The notes: a model not told the origin generated them from the letters alone. DNA of 64,000 nucleotides from Prevotella sp. oral taxon 376 (GCF_003043945.1 NZ_PYXG01000001.1:1842501-1906500), one strand, 5' to 3'; counted from the stretch's first letter, positions 18,163-27,156 are shown. Numbers and translations are program-made.

Positions 18163-19809
18163 ATGAAAAAAAGTCTTTTGCAGAGAGAGAGAGCTGCGTA
18201 TCAGCCAAAACTGCCAAAGGGTCTTCAGGGTGCTGTAAAAGTGCACGAAGGCACTCCCACTCAGAGTGTAGGCGACCAGGAGGAAATCAAGAAGTTGTTC
18301 CCTAACACTTATGGAATGCCTCTCGTGGAGTTCGTCCCGGGCGAGGAGGAACACTCACAGAAGTTGAATGTCGGTATCATCCTTTCAGGCGGCCAGGCTC
18401 CTGGCGGCCATAATGTAATCAGCGGAATCTTCGACGCTGTTAAGAAATTGGATCCGGAAAACAAGCTCTATGGTTTCCTCATGGGGCCCGGCGGCTTGGT
18501 AGACCACGACTATATAGAGCTCACATCAGGGATTATCGACGAGTATCGGAACACGGGCGGGTTCGACATGATTGGCTCCGGGCGTACCAAACTTGAGACG
18601 GAAAGCCAGTTTGAGAAAGGCCTGGAGATTATCCGCAGGCTTGATATCAAGGCCATCGTCATCATCGGTGGCGACGACTCGAACACGAATGCCTGCGTAT
18701 TGGCCGAATATTATGCCGCCAAGAACTATGGCGTTCAGGTAATTGGAGCGCCTAAGACCATCGACGGCGACCTGAAGAATGACCAGATAGAGGCTTCTTT
18801 CGGTTTCGATACGGCCACCAAGACCTATTCCGAGGTCATCGGCAACATCGAGCGTGATGCCAACTCTGCCCGCAAATATTGGCACTTCATCAAGTTGATG
18901 GGGCGTTCCGCTTCACACATCGCCTTGGAGTGCGCTCTTCAGACACAGCCCAACATCTGCCTGATTTCGGAGGAAATCGAGAAGAACGACTTGACTTTGA
19001 ATCAGATCGTGGAGCAGATTGCCACGGCCGTTGCCCAGCGTGCCGCCGACGGCAACAACTTCGGCGTCGTTCTCATACCAGAGGGGCTTATCGAGTTTAT
19101 TCCTTCCATCGGTCGTCTTATCGATGAATTGAACGATCTTCTGGCCGCCCATGGCGACGATTACAAGAATCTTGAGCCCGAAGAACAGAAGAAATACATC
19201 GTCGCGCATCTCTCCAAGGAGAATGCGGAGACATTCGAGACGCTGCCGGCAGATGTGGCCCGCCAGCTTTCACTCGACCGCGACCCTCACGGAAATGTGC
19301 AGGTGTCGCTCATAGAGACGGAGAAGCTGATCTCAGACATGGTTGCCGACAAGCTTGCCCTGTGGAAGAAAGAGGGCAGGTTTGTGGGAACTTTCGCGGC
19401 TTTGCATCATTTCTTCGGCTATGAGGGCCGTTGTGCGGCTCCGTCGAACTTCGATGCCGACTACTGCTATGCCCTCGGCGTGAGCGCCGTCCAGCTGATT
19501 GCCAACGGCAAGACAGGCTATATGGCTATCGTGAAGAACCTCAGTGAGCCTACGGACGAGTGGCGTGCAGGAGGCGTGCCCATTACCATGATGATGAATA
19601 TGGAGCGTCGCAATGGCGAGATGAAGCCGGTTATCCGCAAGGCCCTGGTCGACCTCGAGGGCGCGCCTTTCCAGAAATTTGCCTTGAAGCGTACGCAGTG
19701 GGCAAAGGAAACCTGCTATGTCTATCCCGGTCCTATCCAGTATTGGGGGCCTGCCTCCGTATCAGACCGCACCACCCGCACGCTTGCGCTGGAGCAGGGT
19801 AAGAAGTAA
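18163..19809 (+). CDS. pfp: Diphosphate--fructose-6-phosphate 1-phosphotransferase
   Basis: A PPi-dependent phosphofructokinase of glycolysis/gluconeogenesis, 548 aa, the long clade found in Bacteroidetes and plants. Motifs: [15 protein letters not shown] (residues 71-85), GGDDSNT (169-175, where Asp in place of Gly after GGD favours PPi over ATP), [10 protein letters not shown] (197-206, catalytic Asp) and MGRSASH. A -7 element TATCTTTG lies at 18090-18097; no convincing -33 was found. Confidence 0.95.
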   Translation: MKKSLLQRERAAYQPKLPKGLQGAVKVHEGTPTQSVGDQEEIKKLFPNTYGMPLVEFVPGEEEHSQKLNVGIILSGGQAPGGHNVISGIFDAVKKLDPENKLYGFLMGPGGLVDHDYIELTSGIIDEYRNTGGFDMIGSGRTKLETESQFEKGLEIIRRLDIKAIVIIGGDDSNTNACVLAEYYAAKNYGVQVIGAPKTIDGDLKNDQIEASFGFDTATKTYSEVIGNIERDANSARKYWHFIKLMGRSASHIALECALQTQPNICLISEEIEKNDLTLNQIVEQIATAVAQRAADGNNFGVVLIPEGLIEFIPSIGRLIDELNDLLAAHGDDYKNLEPEEQKKYIVAHLSKENAETFETLPADVARQLSLDRDPHGNVQVSLIETEKLISDMVADKLALWKKEGRFVGTFAALHHFFGYEGRCAAPSNFDADYCYALGVSAVQLIANGKTGYMAIVKNLSEPTDEWRAGGVPITMMMNMERRNGEMKPVIRKALVDLEGAPFQKFALKRTQWAKETCYVYPGPIQYWGPASVSDRTTRTLALEQGKK

Positions 19810-19867
19810 TTATAATAACAGGTGCTGCCCTTCTTCGGAACGGGCATGGCTTTACCTATGAACATTT

Positions 19868-20749
19868 ATGAGCGTGACTACTCGCAAGACGAACAAAGGC
19901 AAGAAGGGTTCTTCATCGACCAGAAGGCATCATCGGGCGAATAGTCATGCTCATGTTCATCTTCCCAAGTTTTTCACCAGATATCCTCGCTGGGCATATG
20001 TAGTGGGCGCTGTGGCCATTGTCGTCCTTTATATCTGGGCTTTTTATTATTTTTTCGTCGGGCCTACGGGATTTCGCTGGCGGGCTCTTTATGGCGATGC
20101 CAATTATCCGGAAGGATATGAGATTCACGGAATCGACATCTCGCATTATCAAGGCACCATAGATTGGGAGGAATTGAAGTCCGCGCAGATTGACGGGTGC
20201 CCTCTCCGCTTCATTATCATTAAGAGCACGGAGGGCAGTTCGAGCGTAGACGAGAACTTCAATGATAACTTTTATCAGGCTCGCGAATACGGATTTTTGC
20301 GTGGGGCGTATCATTTCTGGAGCAATAAGTCCACCGCCCGTGAGCAGGCTTATTACTTCCTGAAGCAGGTGCACCTGGAAGAGGGCGATCTTCCGCCGGT
20401 TCTCGACATCGAGCATGCACCTAAGAATGTGGATATAGAGGACTTCCAGCGCAATGTGCTTTCGTGGCTGCACATCGTGGAAGACAGGTATCATGTGAAG
20501 CCCATCCTCTATACCTATCACACTTTCAAGCAGAAGTATCTCTCGGCTCCGGTATTCGACGACTATCCTTACTGGATTGCCCACTATTATGTGCCGAAAG
20601 TTACCTATAAGGGAGCGTGGAAATTCTGGCAGCATACTGATGCCGGGCGGTTGCCGGGCATAAAAGGATATGTGGACTTCAACATCTACAACGGTTCTTT
20701 CTATGATCTGAAGAGGTTGACAATCGGGTCGGAGGAAGAAGAAAAATAG
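19868..20749 (+). CDS. GH25 lysozyme-type muramidase, membrane-anchored
   Basis: A 293-aa protein with a basic cytoplasmic N-terminus (residues 1-42, many Lys/Arg/His), one transmembrane helix (about 43-63) and a periplasmic GH25 domain from residue 84. Catalytic-site motifs are HGIDISHYQG (Asp90) and PVLDIEHAP (Asp180, Glu182), followed by ILYTYHTF and WKFWQHTDAGRLPGIKGYVD typical of the family. It would cleave the MurNAc-GlcNAc bond of peptidoglycan in cell-wall turnover. The chosen ATG (19868) follows pfp by 58 bp. Confidence 0.9.
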   Translation: MSVTTRKTNKGKKGSSSTRRHHRANSHAHVHLPKFFTRYPRWAYVVGAVAIVVLYIWAFYYFFVGPTGFRWRALYGDANYPEGYEIHGIDISHYQGTIDWEELKSAQIDGCPLRFIIIKSTEGSSSVDENFNDNFYQAREYGFLRGAYHFWSNKSTAREQAYYFLKQVHLEEGDLPPVLDIEHAPKNVDIEDFQRNVLSWLHIVEDRYHVKPILYTYHTFKQKYLSAPVFDDYPYWIAHYYVPKVTYKGAWKFWQHTDAGRLPGIKGYVDFNIYNGSFYDLKRLTIGSEEEEK

Positions 20750-20851
20750 CCTTTCCCGACCTTGCGAAACCTCCTGTTTTCAGCGTGAAAATTATATCCA
20801 GTTTTCTGAATGAAACTGTATAATTATTCAGAAAGATGTTCTTGAAAGAGC

Positions 20852-20961
20852 AAAAAGCGGCTTTTCACCCTCCTTTTTGCCGTTAGAAGCCTTGCCGGAG
20901 ACGGCCTTTTACATGCCTTTTTGCCGCAAAAAGCCGAATGAAAAGCGGTTGATAGCCCGGT
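20852..20961. repeat. 22-bp-pitch array, family C (five units)
   Basis: Five consecutive 22-bp units (20852, 20874, 20896, 20918, 20940) share a G+C-rich pentamer (GCGGC, GCCGT, ACGGC, GCCGC, GCGGT) at unit positions 6-10 flanked by A or T runs. The best are AAAAGCGGCTTTT and TTTTTGCCGCAAAAA, odd-centred dyads. Other units are degenerate. It lies in the 401-bp gap between convergent genes (GH25 and prmA). Confidence 0.6.
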
Positions 20962-21150
20962 TTGGCGCTGTTTTCCGGGATTCTAAGGGCCGCCTTGAAT
21001 GTTAACGAATGTTAAATACGCCCCTGGGGCGGGCCATATTCGATTTTCGGGGAGCGGGCCTGCCAGAGTGAGGGCGGCCGGTCGAAAGAGCCTCAAGGGC
21101 GATCTGAATAAATATTCGTTTTTGTGAATATCCGGCACAGGGGAAAACAG
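20962..21150. other. Rest of the GH25-prmA intergenic gap
   Basis: No gene is seen. The stretch holds a 10-bp direct tandem repeat (GAATGTTAAC, then GAATGTTAAA; 20997-21016) and a compact palindrome CGCCCCTGGGGCG right after it, plus G+C-rich sequence unlike the AT-rich gaps elsewhere. Confidence 0.4.
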
Positions 21151-22029
21151 TCAGAGTTTTCTGTTTTGCAGGAGCAGGCACGCCCAGTCCCCGTCGGTCT
21201 TCTTTCCCGTTTCTTCGAGTCCTAACGAAGAGGCCTTTTCGGTCAGGAGCGGGATGTCCTCTTCATAGAATCCGCTAAGGATAAGGGTGGCGGACGAGCT
21301 CATCACCTCCTTGAGTTTCTCCATGTCGGCCAGCAGGATATTGCGGTTGATGTTTGCCATTACGATGTCGAAGACCCCGTTGATGTGCGATATGACACGC
21401 CCGTCGCCGTGGAATACCGACAGGTTGGCAACCTGGTTGATCTCGGCGTTGTGCTTGGTGTTTTCCACACTCCACTCGTCGATGTCGTAGGCAATACACT
21501 CCTTGGCCCCGAGCTTTGAGGCTGCGAGGGAGAGGATGCCCGTTCCGCATCCGCAGTCGAGCACCCGCTTGCCTTCCATGTCAAGCTCCAGAAGTGCCGA
21601 GACAATCATCCGGGTGGTCTGATGGGTGCCGGTTCCGAAGGCCAGCCTTGCATCGATGGCGATGGGAAGGGTTGATTTCCGGATGTGGAAGCTTCCCAAA
21701 GGCTGCTTGGCATCGAAGATGAGCACCTTGTCCTGTATGTTGATAGGCTCGAACCCGCCTTCCTCCCATGCGGCATTCCAGTCTTTGTCTTCCACATTTT
21801 CTAATGTATAGCTGATCTCCACCTGTTCGATGGGGAAGTCCTTTATGGCCTCGTCTAATGCGTGTCGATAGAAAAGGTCTTTCTGCGCATAACCTTTCAG
21901 ATGATTGCTTCCGGTCTCCTCGAACGACTCGAAGCCGGCATTGCCGGCCATGTCAGCGAGCAGGTCCTTGCAGGTCTGCAGCAAGTTGGCATCGCAGCGA
22001 ATATCAAAATCAGCAACTATATATTTCAT
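21151..22029 (-). CDS. prmA: Ribosomal protein L11 methyltransferase
   Basis: A 292-aa SAM-dependent methyltransferase that trimethylates ribosomal protein L11. The substrate-recognition N-terminal domain (residues 1-95) contains EDKDWNAAWEE. The catalytic domain has RLAFGTGTHQTTRM, the SAM motif VLDCGCGTGILSLAA (about 156-170) and MANINRNILL, the NxxxxxL/NPPY-equivalent of PrmA. A -7 element TATATTTG (minus strand, 22074-22081) lies upstream. Confidence 0.93.
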   Translation of the reverse strand: MKYIVADFDIRCDANLLQTCKDLLADMAGNAGFESFEETGSNHLKGYAQKDLFYRHALDEAIKDFPIEQVEISYTLENVEDKDWNAAWEEGGFEPINIQDKVLIFDAKQPLGSFHIRKSTLPIAIDARLAFGTGTHQTTRMIVSALLELDMEGKRVLDCGCGTGILSLAASKLGAKECIAYDIDEWSVENTKHNAEINQVANLSVFHGDGRVISHINGVFDIVMANINRNILLADMEKLKEVMSSSATLILSGFYEEDIPLLTEKASSLGLEETGKKTDGDWACLLLQNRKL

Positions 22030-22194
22030 GACGGTAATTTTTGCTTGTTCGACCTAAAGTTAAAAAAACACTGCAAATATACAAAAAATAGGGAAAAACC
22101 TATCACGCTTTAGGGTTTTTCCGTATATTTGTATTGGTTTTGGTGCTATTTTTGTATCGTAAATAAGTAGATATAATAATAAGGAGTAGTGAAA

Positions 22195-23187
22195 ATGAAA
22201 AAAACGATTCTTCTCTCAGTCCTCGTTGGAGCGATGCCATTATCGCTGATGGCTCAGGACGACGACCTTTACTTCACACCGAAGAAGATGGCCGAGACAG
22301 TCAGCTCCAGTCAAGATAAGGTTGCGGACAAGCCTGCTTATTATGTGGGCAGCAGCCGCGATGTCGACGAATATAATCGTCGGGGTAAGTATTGGAGCCA
22401 TTATCAGAAAATCGGAACCGACGCAAAGGGCAACGATATTATTGAGTTTAAGAAGGGGCAGGGTGTTTATCCGGACTCTGTCTATGTCGATACTACTTTC
22501 GTCGGGAAGTATTATGACACGCTCATAGACGGCGATGATTACGCTTGTTCCCGCTACATGAATCGCTGGGACGGCTTCTATGACCCATGGCTCTACAGTT
22601 ACCGCTGGGGCTTCGGCCCTTATTGGCGCCATGGTTGGTATGATCCGTGGTATTACGGCTATGCCGGTTGGTACGATCCTTGGTATGATCCATGGTACTA
22701 CGGCTATGGTTATTATGGCTGGGGGCGTCCTTACTATGGCTATTATGGCTGGGGCTACCCATACTATGGAGGCTATTACGGCTGGGGATATCCCGGTTAT
22801 TGGGGAGGCGGCTACATCGTCCATCATTACACGGGGGCAGAAGGCTACACCGGGGCGCGTACCTGGAAGGGGCCCGGAAAGAATTTCGACCATGGTAATA
22901 GTGGGACCTATGTCGGAAGAACCAATACCTATAGCGGGCGCAGCGACAGAAATCGTTCGTTCGGCGGGCGGGTGGAAGCTCCCTCCCGAAGCGCCGGCAA
23001 CTCTTCCGATCGCTCTTTTGGCGGCACCCGTTCCTATACCCCGTCAAGTCCGGGCAGCGTCCCGTCCTATAGCGGCAGTCGCTCCGGCGGCAGCTTCGGC
23101 GGAGGTTTTTCCAGTGGAAGCTTCGGTGGTGGTAGTCGCTCCGGCGGCAGCTTCGGCGGCGGTCATTTTGGCGGCGGTCGCAGATAA
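22195..23187 (+). CDS. Secreted Tyr/Gly/Trp-rich low-complexity protein
   Basis: The signal peptide is MKKTILLSVLVGAMPLSLMA. A short folded-looking region (residues about 20-120) is followed by a long stretch dominated by Tyr, Gly, Trp, Pro and Asp (repeats of the YYGWGYPYYG type, about 120-210), then a Ser/Gly/Arg-rich tail ending in SFGGG repeats. The ATG at 22195 is preferred; a GTG two codons upstream is possible. The composition suggests a surface or cell-envelope protein, but no function can be assigned. The FadL-like gene follows after 37 bp, so they are probably co-transcribed. TATATTTG at 22124-22131 is a candidate -7 element. Confidence 0.75.
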   Translation: MKKTILLSVLVGAMPLSLMAQDDDLYFTPKKMAETVSSSQDKVADKPAYYVGSSRDVDEYNRRGKYWSHYQKIGTDAKGNDIIEFKKGQGVYPDSVYVDTTFVGKYYDTLIDGDDYACSRYMNRWDGFYDPWLYSYRWGFGPYWRHGWYDPWYYGYAGWYDPWYDPWYYGYGYYGWGRPYYGYYGWGYPYYGGYYGWGYPGYWGGGYIVHHYTGAEGYTGARTWKGPGKNFDHGNSGTYVGRTNTYSGRSDRNRSFGGRVEAPSRSAGNSSDRSFGGTRSYTPSSPGSVPSYSGSRSGGSFGGGFSSGSFGGGSRSGGSFGGGHFGGGRR

Positions 23188-23224
23188 TAGACAATGTTGT
23201 GTACTTTAGAAACTTACAAGACAA

Positions 23225-24793
23225 ATGAAAACTAAATATTTATTGATTGCGGCATTGGTGTTCCCAGTTATGCCAATGGCTGCCCAAGAGACTTATCAGG
23301 ATACCAAACTTATTGGTAATGAATTGAATGGAACGGCTCGTTATGTGGGTATGGGCGGAGCTATGGAAGGTCTTGGGGCAGACCTCTCGACCATGAGCAC
23401 GAATCCGGCCGGCATCGGTCTTTTCCGCTCCAACCAGATCAGTCTCTCCGCCGGGCTTGTTGCCCAGACCGGCGAAAGCACCAATATATCGGGAAACGGC
23501 ATCAATGCGAAGATCAAAGGGGATAAAGTCAATGCCAGTTTTGACCAGATCGGCTTTGTCTGGGTTAACCGTACGGGGTACAAATCATTCCTGAATCTGG
23601 GATTCAATTACCATAAGAGTCGTAACTTCGACCAGATTCTCACGACCACGGGAGCATTGCAGAACGCGTCTCAGAACAAACTTTCGGCAATTAAATACTC
23701 GATGGTTGGTAAAGGGGCGTGGAACGGCGTGGATGCCAACTACGAGAAGATACTGACAAAGGAGGGGGCTGGCGGCAAGAAATATATGGATTATTATGAT
23801 GCCACGGCCTATGCCTTTGGGCAGTATCAGAAAGGTTATATCGGAGAATATGACTTTACGGTCAGCGGGAACATCAAGGATCGCTGGTATCTGGGACTTA
23901 CCTTCGGGCTGCATGATGTGAATTATCGCAGCAACAGCTACTACACGGAGAATCTCGCGGAGGTTCCCGGATCTCCCGTACAACCGAAGACTTCTGAGGC
24001 TTGGGAGGATCTGAAGATTACCGGTACGGGCTTCGATGTCAAGGCCGGGGTCATTTTTCGTCCCGTGGAAGAGTCTCCGTTCCGTATCGGTCTGTATGTC
24101 AATACTCCGGTGTTCTATGACTTGAGTATGAAAGGCTATAGCGATGTTACGATGACGGATGAGCAAGGGCATATAGATCAGGGTAATTCCGCGACTTATG
24201 ACTATAAGGTGTATACTCCTTGGAAGTTTGGTTTTGGCCTCGGGCATACGGTCGGAAGTTACCTTGCCCTTGGTGCTACTTATGAGTATTCAGACTATAG
24301 CACCATCGATAACCGTATCAACGACGGCGGCTATTATGATGCTTGGTACGGCTCATATTATGAAGAAAGCAGCAGCGACGGCAACATGAACGCCCACACG
24401 AAGGCAACCCTTAAGGGAGTTCATACCCTGAAACTCGGCCTGGAATACAAGCCCATCCAGCCCTTGTCGCTCCGTTTGGGTTACAATTTCGTGTCTGCGG
24501 TATTCAAGGAGGATGGTTTCCGTGACGGTTCAATCGTATCACCGGGTACTGCTTACGCGACTTCTACCGACTATACGAACTGGAAGTCTACCAACCGCTT
24601 CACGCTGGGTATAGGCTATCAGATTAAGAAGTTCAGCATCGACCTGGCCTATCAGTATAGCCAGACGGATGGGGAATTCTTCCCATTCATGAGCTATTAT
24701 GCACAAAATGCCAGCGAGAGCAATGTGGTAAAGAAGTCGGATGTGAGTTTCAAGCGCAATCAATTGTTGCTGACTTTTGGCTATAGATTCTAA
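23225..24793 (+). CDS. FadL/OMPP1-like outer membrane protein
   Basis: A 522-aa beta-barrel protein with a signal peptide (about residues 1-20, MPMAAQ). It starts with the FadL-family feature of a Gly-rich N-terminal segment (RYVGMGGAMEGLGADLSTMSTNPAGIG), followed by many alternating amphipathic strands and a C-terminal aromatic residue (LLLTFGYRF), the barrel-assembly signal. Members transport hydrophobic compounds across the outer membrane; the ligand here is unknown. It ends 26 bp before an intrinsic terminator. Confidence 0.82.
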   Translation: MKTKYLLIAALVFPVMPMAAQETYQDTKLIGNELNGTARYVGMGGAMEGLGADLSTMSTNPAGIGLFRSNQISLSAGLVAQTGESTNISGNGINAKIKGDKVNASFDQIGFVWVNRTGYKSFLNLGFNYHKSRNFDQILTTTGALQNASQNKLSAIKYSMVGKGAWNGVDANYEKILTKEGAGGKKYMDYYDATAYAFGQYQKGYIGEYDFTVSGNIKDRWYLGLTFGLHDVNYRSNSYYTENLAEVPGSPVQPKTSEAWEDLKITGTGFDVKAGVIFRPVEESPFRIGLYVNTPVFYDLSMKGYSDVTMTDEQGHIDQGNSATYDYKVYTPWKFGFGLGHTVGSYLALGATYEYSDYSTIDNRINDGGYYDAWYGSYYEESSSDGNMNAHTKATLKGVHTLKLGLEYKPIQPLSLRLGYNFVSAVFKEDGFRDGSIVSPGTAYATSTDYTNWKSTNRFTLGIGYQIKKFSIDLAYQYSQTDGEFFPFMSYYAQNASESNVVKKSDVSFKRNQLLLTFGYRF

Positions 24794-24819
24794 GGTAACA
24801 CTCTTTTAGATGTATTTTG

Positions 24820-24857
24820 TCTGGCTGATTCTCATAGAAGAATCAGCCAGATTTTCT
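24820..24857 (+). terminator. Intrinsic terminator after the FadL-like gene
   Basis: A 13-bp perfect stem (TCTGGCTGATTCT at 24820-24832 with AGAATCAGCCAGA at 24839-24851) is followed by TTTTCTTA. Confidence 0.8.
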
Positions 24858-24898
24858 TATAATTTCATCTTTCTGTGGATAAAAAAGTTTCAAAAAGC

Positions 24899-24929
24899 TT
24901 TGTTTCTTGAGACATTTGTTGTATATTTG
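24899..24929 (+). promoter_or_regulatory. Orphan promoter in a convergent gap
   Basis: TTTG at 24899-24902 and TATATTTG at 24922-24929 are spaced by 19 bp, a full consensus match on the plus strand, but no plus-strand gene follows for 1.4 kb. A short RNA from about 24935 to the hairpin at 25007-25038 is possible. Confidence 0.4.
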
Positions 24930-24998
24930 CATTGTTATGTTAACAACATGCTATAACTTTCAATAAGATTAGTTTTTTTTAGTGGTTAACTTAGTTTT

Positions 24999-25038
24999 AG
25001 TAAAATAAATGGGATTTGTCGTGAGACAAGCCCCATTT
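24999..25038 (-). terminator. Terminator of the minus-strand secreted-protein gene
   Basis: Arms AAATGGG (25007-25013) / CCCATTT (25032-25038) and TTGTC / GACAA form a bulged stem. On the minus strand it is followed by ATTTATTTTACT. Confidence 0.6.
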
Positions 25039-25055
25039 GGGTTATTGCGATTGGC

Positions 25056-26294
25056 TCAACGCCTGACCATTTTCTTTCCGTTCTGGATGTAGACTCCTTG
25101 CGGCAGGCGGCTCCAGTTGCCGTCAGTCTTGATGCCCTGCAGGGTGTAGACAGACAAATCGCCTTGGGGCTGATCCCTCCGCAAGCCTTGAATATCCAGG
25201 GTCTCTCCGTCAATTTGCAGCAAGGCCAGCTTGCTCCCGTTGCCTTGGCCGCAGGTCAGATACCACTTATAGGGCTCTACGGTCATCGATTTGAGGTTCG
25301 TGCAGGCATAGAATCCTTTCTGATAGAGTATGAAGGCTCTGCTTCCGCCCACCTTCCGGAGCTTGTAGATGCCGTGGATGGTGATAGGTCCGAGGGTTGT
25401 TTCAACGACTGAGTCGGCTTCTTGATGTCGGAAATCTATGTTGTAGAAAGTATAGGGAGCCCCCGAGAAGGTGCCATGTATTAAATAAGGTGTATTGGCT
25501 TTCAAGCTTTCGTTCATGCCCATCTTTGTGAAAGTAACCGTGCTGTCTGTGGATGAGGAGGGCTTGTAGCAGGTGGTGCCGGGGCCGAAGGCATCCTGGG
25601 GATGGCTGACATCGAACGGCAGAAAGAGCGTGTTGTAATATCCGCTCTCGAAAACGCGTTCGAATTTCACGGTCCCGACGAAGTCTTGGTTGCCTAATTC
25701 CCGGTCCTGGCTTAAAGTCAAGGCCTCTGCAGGCTTGCTTCCCGATATGCAGTAGAGTTCCGCATAGGTCATGGTGGTATTGCCTTTGGCCATCAGCCGG
25801 AAGCTCTCGGCATCCATATTGTATCTCAGGCTCTTGCCGCCTATCAGAATCTGAGTGCCTTTTTTGTTCTTCTCAAGGCCAATGAAAAACTTGCTGTCGG
25901 CATTCTTGCCGTGCAGGAAGAGGTTCATGTATTGCTGCTGCTGGATAACCGTGGCATTGACCTCGCCTACGAATCGCTCGTTTTCCGTGTTCCGCAAGAG
26001 CCAGTGTCCGTCCTTTCGGATCATCCTGAAGAGCAGGGTGTGCTCCTTCAGCTCCGGCAGCGAGGCATAGGCGGCGGTGCTCTCGAACATGAGGATGCTG
26101 TCTATCCGATTGTTCGGATAGCGTTGGCATTTCAGATTCCGGTATCCCGTGTCGTCCTTGCAGGTGATTAGATAGACCGCGCTATCCGTGAGCTGGCTCT
26201 CGGAAGTGATTCTCACAAACTCGTCTTCAGCTGCTGATGCGAGATTCGGAATCAGTAGGAAGAAGAAGTATACGAGTGTCTTCAGCTGTTTCAT
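25056..26294 (-). CDS. Secreted protein with Por-type C-terminal tail
   Basis: A 412-aa exported protein (signal peptide about residues 1-21, NLASAAEDE). The C-terminus has the pattern YTLQGIKTDG followed by LPQGVYIQNGKKMVRR, the Prevotella variant of the secretion/sorting tail. The same layout occurs in the M6 protease at 35653. The middle region is beta-rich with no recognised catalytic motif (YYNTLFLPFDVSHP, PYLIHGTFSGAPYTFYNI). Whether the tail directs type IX secretion here is inference. A minus-strand TAACTTTG (26314-26321) is a likely -7 element. Confidence 0.65.
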   Translation of the reverse strand: MKQLKTLVYFFFLLIPNLASAAEDEFVRITSESQLTDSAVYLITCKDDTGYRNLKCQRYPNNRIDSILMFESTAAYASLPELKEHTLLFRMIRKDGHWLLRNTENERFVGEVNATVIQQQQYMNLFLHGKNADSKFFIGLEKNKKGTQILIGGKSLRYNMDAESFRLMAKGNTTMTYAELYCISGSKPAEALTLSQDRELGNQDFVGTVKFERVFESGYYNTLFLPFDVSHPQDAFGPGTTCYKPSSSTDSTVTFTKMGMNESLKANTPYLIHGTFSGAPYTFYNIDFRHQEADSVVETTLGPITIHGIYKLRKVGGSRAFILYQKGFYACTNLKSMTVEPYKWYLTCGQGNGSKLALLQIDGETLDIQGLRRDQPQGDLSVYTLQGIKTDGNWSRLPQGVYIQNGKKMVRR

Positions 26295-26389
26295 GATGCC
26301 TGTTTTGTTTTTTCAAAGTTATAAATAATTTCGCGAACCCTGTCGATTTTCACTAAAAAAAGTTACCTTTGTATCTAAAACGAGTGAAG

Positions 26390-27046
26390 ATGGACGAATT
26401 CTCTCCGGATGTTTTGCACGAAAAGGCGCCGGCCGTTCCTGATTGGGGAGGCAGGGTGGAGGAAGACGGCAAGAACTGGTATGCCGCCCGCCTCTTCACG
26501 ACCCGCCAGCATGAGCTTGTCGATTTGTTGACAGCGAAAGGCCTTTCCTGTTTTGTCCCGATGGAATATCGTGATGTCATGAGGGCGGGGAAGCTCGTGA
26601 GGCATGTGCTGATGCCTGTGGTGAGGAATCTGCTCTTCATCCGGAAAGACTATTCCGAGCAGGAAACTTGCAGAATCCTGGCAGATGTTCCCTATAAGTT
26701 GAGCATCCTGCGCAAGGCGAAGGATAACCCCGGATACTATGAGATTCCTCACCGCCAGATGTTGGAGTTCCAGTTGATGTGTAATCCGGAGCTTGAGATG
26801 CGCAAGTATCTTTCCGGAGAAGAGGCCAGGCTGAAGGTCGGAACGCCGGTTTCGGTAGAGCACGGCCCGCTGAAAGGTCTCTCCGGAAAGCTCGTGCGAT
26901 CGAGCAAGAAGTATTATCTCTTGAAGGAAGTGCCCGGGATGGCTGTCATGATTAAGGTGTCCCGCTGGTGCTGCAAGCCGCTTGTGGCAAAACAGGGAGC
27001 GATCTCCTGTGATTCCCCGTGCGGTCAGTCGGATTCAGAAAGATAG
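26390..27046 (+). CDS. UpxY/NusG-like transcription antitermination protein
   Basis: A 218-aa NusG paralog. The NGN domain begins at KNWYAARLFTTRQHELVDLL (about residue 30) and continues FVPMEYRDVMR, with FIRKDY completing the fold. A KOW-type motif follows (VGTPVSVEHGPLKGLSGKLVR, about 145-165). Such UpxY-type proteins usually open capsule operons and prevent premature termination there. This one stands alone: the next gene is the convergent prfC. The start at 26390 follows TACCTTTG (26364-26371); the upstream in-frame ATG at 26369 overlaps that promoter element and is rejected. Confidence 0.82.
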   Translation: MDEFSPDVLHEKAPAVPDWGGRVEEDGKNWYAARLFTTRQHELVDLLTAKGLSCFVPMEYRDVMRAGKLVRHVLMPVVRNLLFIRKDYSEQETCRILADVPYKLSILRKAKDNPGYYEIPHRQMLEFQLMCNPELEMRKYLSGEEARLKVGTPVSVEHGPLKGLSGKLVRSSKKYYLLKEVPGMAVMIKVSRWCCKPLVAKQGAISCDSPCGQSDSER

Positions 27047-27056
27047 CCTATGCCCT

Positions 27057-27122
27057 GACAAAATCGCCGAGATTGTCAGACAATCTCGGCGATTTCGTCG
27101 CACAATCTCGGCGATTTTGTCG
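27057..27122. repeat. 22-bp-pitch palindrome array, family A copy 3
   Basis: Three 22-bp units at 27057-27078, 27079-27100 and 27101-27122, with cores such as ACAATCTCGGCGATTTCGT. It lies between convergent genes (NusG-like and prfC). Confidence 0.82.
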
Positions 27123-27156
27123 CGCGGGAGACAGCCTCCCGTATTTAGGGAGATTG

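Noticed and set aside
20750-21150. Replication terminus/dif site in the GH25-prmA gap
   Set aside because: No sequence resembling a XerCD dif site was recognised.
27057-27122. 22-bp arrays as a CRISPR
   Set aside because: Units are themselves palindromic and contiguous with no variable spacers, and no cas genes are present.
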